From: DATLXH01 sp035576005
GTDB taxonomy: Bacteria > Acidobacteriota > Thermoanaerobaculia > Gp7-AA8
Assembly: GCA_035576005.1 (NCBI GenBank)
Contig: DATLXH010000129.1
Coordinates: 1 to 24,162 of the forward strand
DNA: 24,162 bases
Direction: 5' to 3'
Below the pieces are notes generated by a model that saw nothing but the letters and a program-made list of their open reading frames with translations, was not told where the DNA came from and did not search any database. Numbering within the stretch: the stretch's first letter is position 1; every line of letters starts with the position of its first letter. Below are positions 14,202 to 23,601 of this stretch, one piece after another. Position numbers and translations under genes: made by a program.

Positions 14202-16268
14202 ATGTCCCCGCGGCTCCTTCTCCTCATTTTGCTGCTCCCCCTCTCCGCCCCGTTGGCGGCGAGCCCGGTTGCACGGGAGAAGAGCCTTTACCTCCGCGAC
14301 CACGACGACAACCTCGTCAAATGGAACGTCTGGGGTAAGCCTGCATTCGAGAAGGCGAAACGCAGCGGCAAACTGGTCTTCCTTTCTATTGGATACTCCG
14401 CATGTCACTGGTGCCATGTCATGGAGCGGGAATCATTCATGGATCGCGAGATGGCCGCGCTGATCAACGATCGTTTTGTGCCGATTCTGGTCGATCGCGA
14501 AGAACATCCGGACGTCGACGCAACATACCTCGCCTTCCTCGAGGCGACGACCGGTAGTACGGGTTGGCCAGCGAACCTGATCCTGACTCCGGAGCTCGAG
14601 CCGGTGGTCGGCACGACGTATGTCAAGCCGGAAGGCCTGCGGCGGCTTCTGAGCTCCATATCGGACCGGTGGGCTGCGAATCCTGCCGCCCTCTCGGCGG
14701 CTAGCGGGAAACTTCTCGCGACGGCCGCGCAGCTGAGTCCGCGAGCGTCGTCGTCTGAGGATTTGTCACCGCGCAGTGCCGAGCAACTCTTCGGTCACCT
14801 GAAAAAATGGTACGACCGGGATCATCCCGGTTTCGGGAGCGCGCCGAAGTTCCCGCAGCCTCTGGTTATCGATTTCCTCCTTCGCTATTCCGTACAGAAG
14901 AAAGACGGCGAGGCGCGTGAGATGGCGCTCGCCACCCTGCGCACGATTGCCGCGAGCGGCATCCACGACCAGGTTGGAGGAGGGTTTCATCGTTACGCCG
15001 TCGATCGCGAGTGGCGCGTTCCCCACTTCGAGAAGATGCTCTTCGACCAGGCCCTGCTGGCGATTGTTTTCGCTGAGGCGTGGCAACTGACAAACGAAAA
15101 ACGCTTTGCTGACGTGACACGGAGCACGCTCGACTTCGTCCTCCGCGACTTGCGCGATCCATCGGGTGGCTTCTACGCCGCGGTCGATGCCGACAGCGCT
15201 CCGCGCATTGGAGCCCATCACGTCGAGGGATCCTTCTACGTCTGGACTGCCGAGGAGCTCCGCGCCATTGCCGGGAAGCAGGCGTCCGACACGCTCGGCG
15301 TTTCCGAGGAAGGGAACATTCCTTCCAGTGCTGATCCCGGGGGTGAGCTCAAAGGTAAGAGCGTTCTGAGCGGAGAATCGATCGAAGGGGCGCTGCGCGA
15401 CAAGCTCTTCGCTGCCAGGGAGCGGCGTCCTCACCCCGCCATCGATGACAAGATCATCACCGGTTGGAACGGTTTGATGATCTCTGCGCTGGCTCGGGCA
15501 GGGGCGGCGCTTGGAGAACAGCGATATATCACTGCGGCAGAGAAAGCAGCCCGTTTCCTCGAGTCTCATTTCGTAAAATCGAAGGACGGCAGGCTCGAGC
15601 GACGCTATGTCGGAGGTGCGTGGGGCGTCGAAGCGCTGGCGGAGGACTACGCGTTTCTCACCGGTGGTCTTCTCGATCTCTATGAGGCTTCCTTCGATGT
15701 TCGCTGGCTGGATCTCGCTGTGGCTCTCCAGAAGCGGCAGGACTCGCTCTTCTGGGACGAAGCGGGCCGGCGGTATGTGCGAGGCGGCGCGCTCTCCGGC
15801 AATCTGGCGGGACTTGCAGTCGAGAATGACAGCGCACTTCCGTCGGCGAGCTCCGCTTCGACAATGAATCTGATGCGTCTGGCCGAGATGACTGACAGCG
15901 AGCTCTGGCGTGGTCGCGTGCGCTCTCTGCTGCGAAGGTTCGAGCCGCGTCTCGCTGCTTCGACCGATTTGCCTAACATGGGAAGCGCGCTGCTTCTCGC
16001 TCTCGGCACCCCGAAGCAGATCGTGATCGCGGGAGATCGCGGTGCCGAAGATACAAAGAGCCTCGTTCGGATCGTCCATCGACAGTTTTTGCCGGATCGC
16101 GTGCTGCTCGTCGTCGACGGTCCCAGCCGCGAGAAACTCTCGAAGTATCTTCCGATGCTCCGAGTGATGAAACCGATCGGCAAGCGGGCAACTGCTTACG
16201 TATGCGAAGACTACGTTTGTAAAATGCCTACAGCGGATCCGGCAAAGCTAACAAAGCTTCTGGAGTGA
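14202..16268 (+). CDS. Exported YyaL/DUF255-type thioredoxin and six-hairpin protein
   Basis: A 688-residue member of the YyaL / SSP411 (spermatogenesis-associated protein 20) family. It pairs an N-terminal thioredoxin-like domain (about 30-185) with an alpha-barrel of six-hairpin-glycosidase/epimerase type (about 190-688). The diagnostic CHWC is at Cys68-Cys71, inside SACHWCHVMERESF, followed by DREEHPDVD and GWPANLILTP. Unusually it begins with a hydrophobic leader (MSPRLLLLILLLPLSAPLAA), indicating export to the periplasm; familiar members are cytosolic. The start is fixed by an in-frame TGA touching the ATG; there is no clear Shine-Dalgarno. Biochemical activity is not firmly known for the family; disulfide chemistry plus a sugar-binding barrel is the reasonable expectation. 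Five bases separate its stop from the next start, so they are probably co-translated. Confidence 0.9.
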   Translation: MSPRLLLLILLLPLSAPLAASPVAREKSLYLRDHDDNLVKWNVWGKPAFEKAKRSGKLVFLSIGYSACHWCHVMERESFMDREMAALINDRFVPILVDREEHPDVDATYLAFLEATTGSTGWPANLILTPELEPVVGTTYVKPEGLRRLLSSISDRWAANPAALSAASGKLLATAAQLSPRASSSEDLSPRSAEQLFGHLKKWYDRDHPGFGSAPKFPQPLVIDFLLRYSVQKKDGEAREMALATLRTIAASGIHDQVGGGFHRYAVDREWRVPHFEKMLFDQALLAIVFAEAWQLTNEKRFADVTRSTLDFVLRDLRDPSGGFYAAVDADSAPRIGAHHVEGSFYVWTAEELRAIAGKQASDTLGVSEEGNIPSSADPGGELKGKSVLSGESIEGALRDKLFAARERRPHPAIDDKIITGWNGLMISALARAGAALGEQRYITAAEKAARFLESHFVKSKDGRLERRYVGGAWGVEALAEDYAFLTGGLLDLYEASFDVRWLDLAVALQKRQDSLFWDEAGRRYVRGGALSGNLAGLAVENDSALPSASSASTMNLMRLAEMTDSELWRGRVRSLLRRFEPRLAASTDLPNMGSALLLALGTPKQIVIAGDRGAEDTKSLVRIVHRQFLPDRVLLVVDGPSREKLSKYLPMLRVMKPIGKRATAYVCEDYVCKMPTADPAKLTKLLE

Positions 16269-16273
16269 TAATC

Positions 16274-19200
16274 ATGATCAAGTCAGCCTTTCTCTTGTTT
16301 CTGCTCGCAGCCATTCCCGTCCAGGCGCAGGAGGTGTCGAAGGACCCCTCGAAGTCTACGGGTGTCGATCAGACGGTCGGCGTCATCGAAGCGCTTGAAA
16401 ACCAGCGTGACCCGAAGTGTGATGCGACGGCCACGCGGCTCGAGAACTTCATGTACGGAACTCCATTGGCTCATGACGGTCGCGAGAAAAAAGTCGACCT
16501 GCAGAAAGCTCTCGTCCTCGCGGTCTGGAAGCAAGCCTCGGTTGCCGCGCAGGCTGCAGGTGCCAGCGAGATTGAAATTGATGTTCTCCGTCCCGTCATA
16601 GAACGAGTCTTTCCGTATCGGATCAACGACAGGAAAGATGCGATTGTGAAGCTGGCCGACGGTAGTGAGCTTCTGCTCGAAGAGCGAGACGTCCGACAGT
16701 ACGGCACCGTCGCCTACGCGCTGCGAGCCATTCTCGCCACGCAGCAGGACGCGCTCCTGACTCCCGGCCTCGATCTGATCCCCTTCGATTCCGACGCGAT
16801 TCGTCTGACCAAGGAAATGGTAGACGTTCACACGCTGGCCACGCTCAATCTGGCAGATAGCGCTGCACGCAAAAGTGGAAAGAAGGAGCTGAGCGCTTCA
16901 CTCGTGGCAGATGCGTGGAAGCGGGTGAGAGGGTCGTCGACAGAGCCGGCGGAGCCGAGCCGAAGTGCGGCTCTTGCTCCAGGCAAGCCCGGAGAAGTCC
17001 TCCGGAAGATCATCGCTCAGAAGCTGGTGTCATTCCGGACGTACAACCAGTCGGCAGATCCTCTTCTCTACTCAAACATCCAGTCCTTCTACGCGAGGCA
17101 CCCGTGGCCCGAGGACAAGGCAGCGATCCGAGATGTCACGCAGGCCTTCAGCGGAGTCGTGATGGATTTCATCGCGGAGACGCTGCTCCGTGCCCAGAGC
17201 CTGGCGAAAGCGGAGGGCTCACCGGTCATTCGCGAACGACACGTCGCCGCTGTCTACGAGAAGTGGGCTCCTTACAGCGTCAACATCTATGAGGACGTAA
17301 TCTTCTTCGGCAACCTCGCCAAGGATAAGCAGGTTTACATCGAGGCTTATGACGCCGACTCTCTGCGCGACAGCGGACTTCACTGGTACCTGATCCAGCA
17401 GGTGATCGACAGTTCTTTCCCGCTCGAGCTCGATCTCGATCCATTTGCAGCGGAGCTGCTCGCCGAAGGGGACGCACAGATGGCTGTACTGGCTTTCCGC
17501 GTGGCGGGCCGGATTGCAAAGGACGAGGGAGCCGAGATCCTCCAGCCGAAGCATCTGACGGCCGCCCAGCGGTTGATCGGACAGCGGTTCGCCGAGCAGG
17601 TTAAGACGAAGAAGTCTGTAAAAGCTCCGGCGAAACTCGCCTCGGCGCCGAGCGCGCGGCAGGTCTCCGGGAAGTTCTTCGAGGACAGCACGGCGAAGTC
17701 GGGTATCAGTTTCATGCATCGGTCGTCCGACTGGCTCAGCCGCTTCCAGCGCACGTTTCTCTATTCGCAGAAAGGAACCGACGTCCCGGACAGGACAAAA
17801 GAACCAGCTGAAGATGTTCCGCCATCGTTCTCAGGTAGCGGCGTAGCCGCGGAGGACATCAATGGCGATGGATGGACTGACGTGTTGATTCTGGGAGGAC
17901 GGGGAAATCGCCTGTTTCTGAACAACGGCGATGGCACGTTCCGCGACGGTACGAAAGGAACTGGAATCGACTGGGTCGGCGCTGACGGGAAGCCTGGTGA
18001 GCCGCGCCAGCCGCTCATCGTCGATTTTGACAACGATGGTCATCAGGATATTTTCATCAGCTACGTCAACGCTCCGCATCGTCTCTATCGAAACAAGGGT
18101 GACGGCTCGTTCGAGGACAAGACCGACGTTGCCAGGCTGGGAGGGGAGGGGCTCGTTGGCGGACCGGTAGTGGCGTTCGATTACGACCGCGACGGGCTGC
18201 TCGACCTCTACATCGGTTACTACGGAAACTATCTCAAGGGAATCGGCCCGAGCCTTTCCCGCGTCAACCACAACGCCACGCCCAATGTGTTGTTCCGCAA
18301 CACGGGAGGGTTCAGATTCAAGAACGTGTCGAGCGGTAGCGGAGTGGAGAACGACGGTTGGACGCAGGCCGCTGCCAGTACCGATTTCGATCTCGATGGA
18401 TGGGGCGATCTCATCGTCGGCAACGACTTCGGTGTGAACTCTTACTACCGGAATCTGGGCAACGGCACATTCGAAGATGTCGCAGCGCGTCTCGGCACCG
18501 ATTTACCGAGCAGCTCGATGAATGTTGGCACCGCGGACCTCAACAAGGACGGCTACCCCGATGTGTACATCTCCAACATCGTCGCGATGGTGAAAGACGA
18601 GAAGTACACCATGCCGACCGAAACGACGAAGATGAAGCGGAATTCGGCGAGACTCGCCACCATGCGCGTGGTGCAGAACAACCATCTTTTCACATCCGTC
18701 GCGCCGGATAAGACTGGCCAGCTACGCTACGCGGTCAACGAGGCCGTCGATCCGACCGATACATCAACTGGCTGGGCCTGGGATGCGGACTTCTTCGATT
18801 TCGACAATGACGGAGACGATGATCTGTATCTCGTGAATGGGCTGCATGAATACATGCTGAATTCTGCCGAGTTCAAGATCGATACTCCGGAAGGGGCGAA
18901 GGAGATGCTGTTCTCGGTTCATGAACGTGAGTCCAATGTATTTTTCGTGAATGATGGAGGGAGGCTGGCTAACCGATCCGCTGGCAGCGGTACCGATTTT
19001 TCCGGCAACTCACGCTCGGCTGCGTATCTGGATCACGACAATGATGGAGACCTCGACATCATCGTGAACAACTACAACGACCAGGCAGTGTTCCTGGCAA
19101 ACAAGACCGACAAGCGTGGGAACCGGTGGATCAAGCTCCGGTTGCTGGGGGATCCGACTAAAAAGAGCAACCGCGATGCGGTGGGTGCACGGATTGTCGC

Positions 19201-19393
19201 CGTGACTCCGCAGAAAAATCGCATCTGGCGCGAGGTGCAGAGCGCAACGGGATACTTGTCAGCCCATCCGAAAGAGCAGCACATCGGCCTGGGAGCCGAG
19301 TTGAAAGCTGATGTGACAATTACCTGGCCGAATGGTGACAAGAGCGAACATCGCGGCCTGAAGGCCGGGCAGGTTCACACGATCAAGCAGTAG
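16274..19393 (+). CDS. Secreted FG-GAP/ASPIC (UnbV) protein with histone-fold-like N-terminal half
   Basis: A 1,039-residue exported protein. The signal peptide is about 1-19 (ending PVQAQ). The start chosen is ATG 16274 because GGAG (16262-16265) lies eight bases upstream; an in-frame GTG at 16265 is less likely. Residues 70-440 are alpha-helical, with four units at about 72-114, 174-217, 285-333 and 377-438, each a helix followed by a short loop and a second helix in a pattern like a histone fold. Residues about 470-940 carry seven calcium-binding FG-GAP/VCBS motifs of type DxDxDGxxD (528, 584, 636, 704, 755, 842, 920), fitting a seven-bladed propeller. The C-terminal 90 residues are a typical ASPIC/UnbV domain (GARIVAV, HIGLGAE, ITWPNGD). 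It probably acts in ligand or surface binding outside the cytoplasm. Middle gene of the trio. Confidence 0.9.
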   Translation: MIKSAFLLFLLAAIPVQAQEVSKDPSKSTGVDQTVGVIEALENQRDPKCDATATRLENFMYGTPLAHDGREKKVDLQKALVLAVWKQASVAAQAAGASEIEIDVLRPVIERVFPYRINDRKDAIVKLADGSELLLEERDVRQYGTVAYALRAILATQQDALLTPGLDLIPFDSDAIRLTKEMVDVHTLATLNLADSAARKSGKKELSASLVADAWKRVRGSSTEPAEPSRSAALAPGKPGEVLRKIIAQKLVSFRTYNQSADPLLYSNIQSFYARHPWPEDKAAIRDVTQAFSGVVMDFIAETLLRAQSLAKAEGSPVIRERHVAAVYEKWAPYSVNIYEDVIFFGNLAKDKQVYIEAYDADSLRDSGLHWYLIQQVIDSSFPLELDLDPFAAELLAEGDAQMAVLAFRVAGRIAKDEGAEILQPKHLTAAQRLIGQRFAEQVKTKKSVKAPAKLASAPSARQVSGKFFEDSTAKSGISFMHRSSDWLSRFQRTFLYSQKGTDVPDRTKEPAEDVPPSFSGSGVAAEDINGDGWTDVLILGGRGNRLFLNNGDGTFRDGTKGTGIDWVGADGKPGEPRQPLIVDFDNDGHQDIFISYVNAPHRLYRNKGDGSFEDKTDVARLGGEGLVGGPVVAFDYDRDGLLDLYIGYYGNYLKGIGPSLSRVNHNATPNVLFRNTGGFRFKNVSSGSGVENDGWTQAAASTDFDLDGWGDLIVGNDFGVNSYYRNLGNGTFEDVAARLGTDLPSSSMNVGTADLNKDGYPDVYISNIVAMVKDEKYTMPTETTKMKRNSARLATMRVVQNNHLFTSVAPDKTGQLRYAVNEAVDPTDTSTGWAWDADFFDFDNDGDDDLYLVNGLHEYMLNSAEFKIDTPEGAKEMLFSVHERESNVFFVNDGGRLANRSAGSGTDFSGNSRSAAYLDHDNDGDLDIIVNNYNDQAVFLANKTDKRGNRWIKLRLLGDPTKKSNRDAVGARIVAVTPQKNRIWREVQSATGYLSAHPKEQHIGLGAELKADVTITWPNGDKSEHRGLKAGQVHTIKQ

Positions 19394-19402
19394 CCCGCTT
19401 CG

Positions 19403-21622
19403 ATGAGATCACGAACGCTGCAGGGAAGTAATTGGACGATGGGAGATTCTCTGCGCTCGGCAAAGCGTCGTCGGTCCGCCCGCGCGAGTACCTGGCCTGC
19501 GATCTTTGCCGCGGCGGTTGTCGTTACGGCAATCGCAGGGTGTGCCAAGGAGAAGCCGGCCCCGGCGCTGACAAAAGCGACCTATCAGAACGCGCCGGTA
19601 ATCCTGATATCCATCGACACGCTCCGCTCCGACCATCTCCCCGCCTACGGCTACAAGGGAGTCGATACCCCGGCCATCGACCGGTTTCGCCGGGATGCGA
19701 TTCTCTTCCAGCGCGCCTATTCACATTCGCCGCTGACCCTGCCCTCACACGTGTCGATGCTGACAGGGCAGTTGCCAACAGATCACGGGGTGCGCAACAA
19801 CATCGGGTTTCGCTTCGATGCCACAAACCATCCGACGATTCCAGCAATGCTGCGGGGTGTGGGGTACCAGAGCGGCGCGGCAGTCTCGGCGTACGTGTTG
19901 CGAGGCGAAACCGGACTTCGTAACGCGTTTGGTTCCTACGACGACGGCCTGGAGGTTCGCGCTGGTCAGTCATTGGGAAACCTCCAGCGGGAAGGCACGG
20001 CAACGGTCGCGGCTGCGTCACGGTGGATCTCTCAGAATCGTCATCGACCATTTTTCTTCATGCTGCATCTTTTCGAGCCGCACTCTCCCTACGCGCCTCC
20101 CGCGGAGATCGCGCTCCGCTACCCACTTCCCTACGACGGTGAGATTGCCTACGTCGACTCGATCGTGGGGAAGTTTCTCGATGAGTTGCGAAGCTCGGGT
20201 CTGTACGACAAGGCGATCATCGTGATTCTCTCCGACCATGGGGAGGGGCTGATGGATCATGGAGAAGACGAGCACGGCATCTTCCTCTATCGCGAAGCTA
20301 TCCAGGTCCCGCTGATCATGAAGCTTCCCGGTGGTGACGGCGCGGGCACGTCGGTTGCGCGTCCTGTCGGACTCGTCGACCTCTTCCCGACGTTCTGTCG
20401 CCTGGCTGGTGTCGCGCCACCAGCAGGACTCGTGGGAGTCTCCCTTCTCGACCCCGATGTCAGCTCCACGCGGTCGCTGTTCAGCGAGACGATCTATCCG
20501 AGAGTCCATCTCGGATGGAGTGAGCTCAGGTCACTGGTCGACGAGCAATATCACTTCATCGATGCGCCGCGTCCGGAGCTTTACGACCTGCGCGCGGATC
20601 CGGGGGAAAAAACCAGTCTGGTGTCCGATCAGCGCCGTGTCGTTGCCGGCATGAGGAAGAGTCTGCAGCCGTACGTGCGCGAGATCGCGGCGCCGCAGAC
20701 CATGGACCCGGCGGAGGTTGAGAAACTCACTGCTCTCGGCTACCTCGGGCGTAGCGCGCCGAGCAAATCGGGGCCCCTTCCGGACCCGAAGGACCGGATC
20801 GGCGAGATCACCGTCATGCGGACTGCCGCCCGTTTGTCGGCGGATCGAAAATTCGAAGAGGCCATCGTGAAGTTCCAGGAAGTGCTGGCGGTCAACCCGA
20901 ATTTCACCGACGCGTGGGTGTACCTTGCCCAGACCTATGAGGGGGCCGAACAGTACGGGAAAGCGGTCGAGGCCTATCGCAAAGCGATCGAGCTGGCGCC
21001 CGCTTCGTCAGGCGAGACGGCGGTTGCTGTAGCGGGTTTGTATCTGAAGATGAATCGTCTCGCCGAGGCCCGGACTCATGCGCTGTTAGGAATGAAGAGC
21101 AACCCCGCTTCCGCGCACATTCTGCTCGGGAAGATTGCACTCAAACAAGGGGAGATGAAAACTGCCGAAGCCGAAGCGCGGAGCGCGATGTCCGATCAAC
21201 ACTACCGCTTTCCTGCAGCCATTCTCCTTGCGCAGGCGCTGATCGGGCAGGATCGCTTTTCAGAAGCGATCGCCACCCTGGAAACGACGAAGCGCGAGAT
21301 CACGGCTTCGGGCCATGAGCCGGTCCCACTGCTCGAGTTCGCTCGTGGCGATGCGCTGGCAAGGATGGATCGAATGAGCGAGGCGATCGAAGCATTCCGA
21401 GCGGAAATTCGAGCGTTTCCCCGGGGACGGCAGGCGTATGCCAACCTCTCCGTCATCTACCTCATGGAGGGCCGGATCGCCGAGGCGCGAGGGACAATGG
21501 AAGCGCTGGTAGCGGCAAGTCCATCTGTCGAAAGTCATCGACTTGCCATCAAGACTTTCGAGGAGCTTGGTTCAAAGGACCAAGCGACGGCCTGGCGGCG
21601 AAGGTATCCTGCGGCGCGTTGA
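19403..21622 (+). CDS. Sulfatase-fold lipoprotein with TPR domain (copy 2)
   Basis: A 739-residue paralogue of the protein at 10706-12880. The lipoprotein signal ends AIAGC (Cys47). The sulfatase-like domain spans about 65-445 and TPR repeats about 465-730. Active-site signatures are SIDTLRSDH (Asp72), PLTLPSH (Thr112 at the nucleophile position), FEPH (His227) and SDHGE (Asp278, His279). The Cys that sits three residues before Thr in copy 1 is Ser here, so only the Thr is shared, which supports Thr as the functional residue. Start ATG 19403 follows the upstream stop by nine bases. ATG 19439 is an alternative, preceded by AGGGAAG, and would give a shorter, more typical signal. Last gene of the trio; probably periplasm-facing and membrane-tethered. 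The substrate is unknown; the TPRs may dock a partner such as the propeller protein. Confidence 0.88.
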   Translation: MRSRTLQGSNWTMGDSLRSAKRRRSARASTWPAIFAAAVVVTAIAGCAKEKPAPALTKATYQNAPVILISIDTLRSDHLPAYGYKGVDTPAIDRFRRDAILFQRAYSHSPLTLPSHVSMLTGQLPTDHGVRNNIGFRFDATNHPTIPAMLRGVGYQSGAAVSAYVLRGETGLRNAFGSYDDGLEVRAGQSLGNLQREGTATVAAASRWISQNRHRPFFFMLHLFEPHSPYAPPAEIALRYPLPYDGEIAYVDSIVGKFLDELRSSGLYDKAIIVILSDHGEGLMDHGEDEHGIFLYREAIQVPLIMKLPGGDGAGTSVARPVGLVDLFPTFCRLAGVAPPAGLVGVSLLDPDVSSTRSLFSETIYPRVHLGWSELRSLVDEQYHFIDAPRPELYDLRADPGEKTSLVSDQRRVVAGMRKSLQPYVREIAAPQTMDPAEVEKLTALGYLGRSAPSKSGPLPDPKDRIGEITVMRTAARLSADRKFEEAIVKFQEVLAVNPNFTDAWVYLAQTYEGAEQYGKAVEAYRKAIELAPASSGETAVAVAGLYLKMNRLAEARTHALLGMKSNPASAHILLGKIALKQGEMKTAEAEARSAMSDQHYRFPAAILLAQALIGQDRFSEAIATLETTKREITASGHEPVPLLEFARGDALARMDRMSEAIEAFRAEIRAFPRGRQAYANLSVIYLMEGRIAEARGTMEALVAASPSVESHRLAIKTFEELGSKDQATAWRRRYPAAR

Positions 21623-21709
21623 CTGCGGCGCCGCGAGTGGCCGGACCACCTGGCGCTCCACTCTGATATAACCTCCTCGGTCTGATCTCAACCAAAGGAA
21701 CCTCCCACT

Positions 21710-23395
<1,686 letters not shown>

Positions 23396-23402
23396 CGAAT
23401 GA

Positions 23403-23472
23403 GCCGCGAAGCGGCGTATCCCTCTCCCCGGCCGGGGAGAGGGAAGCGAGCGAAGCGAAGCAGGGAGAGGGG
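23403..23472. repeat. 70-bp dispersed palindromic repeat, copy B
   Basis: Near-identical to 13174-13242. Its core at 23420-23443 is a perfect 24-base palindrome, 12 bases per arm, which copy A has lost by one base. It starts seven bases after the ettA stop codon. The GAAGCGAGCGAAGCGAAGCA tail and second GGGAGAGGGG are also conserved. A decayed relative, with CCCTCCCCCC facing GGGAGAGGG, follows at about 23521-23552. Confidence 0.87.
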
Positions 23473-23601
23473 TGCGAAAGTCTCGCGATTCTCCTGCACA
23501 GCGGAACGCTTACGCGACCACCCTCCCCCCGACGGGCCCCGCCGGGAGAGGGAATGTCCGAGTCTCAACGAGTGGCATTTAATTCGCTCTGAGCTTCCGC
23601 T

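Noticed and set aside
14766..16079. Leftward 437-codon frame opposite the YyaL-type gene
   Set aside because: Antisense shadow of a well-recognised gene; long opposite frames are expected in high-GC coding sequence.
23420..23443. Intrinsic terminator for ettA
   Set aside because: The stem is strong but is followed by AAGCGAGCG, not a T-run, and the whole unit is a dispersed repeat found elsewhere.
23573..23587. Second possible sigma-54 promoter ahead of the L,D-transpeptidase gene
   Set aside because: GG-N10-GC spacing is present, but the -12 element reads TCGC instead of TTGC and the start site would fall right at the ATG, leaving no leader.
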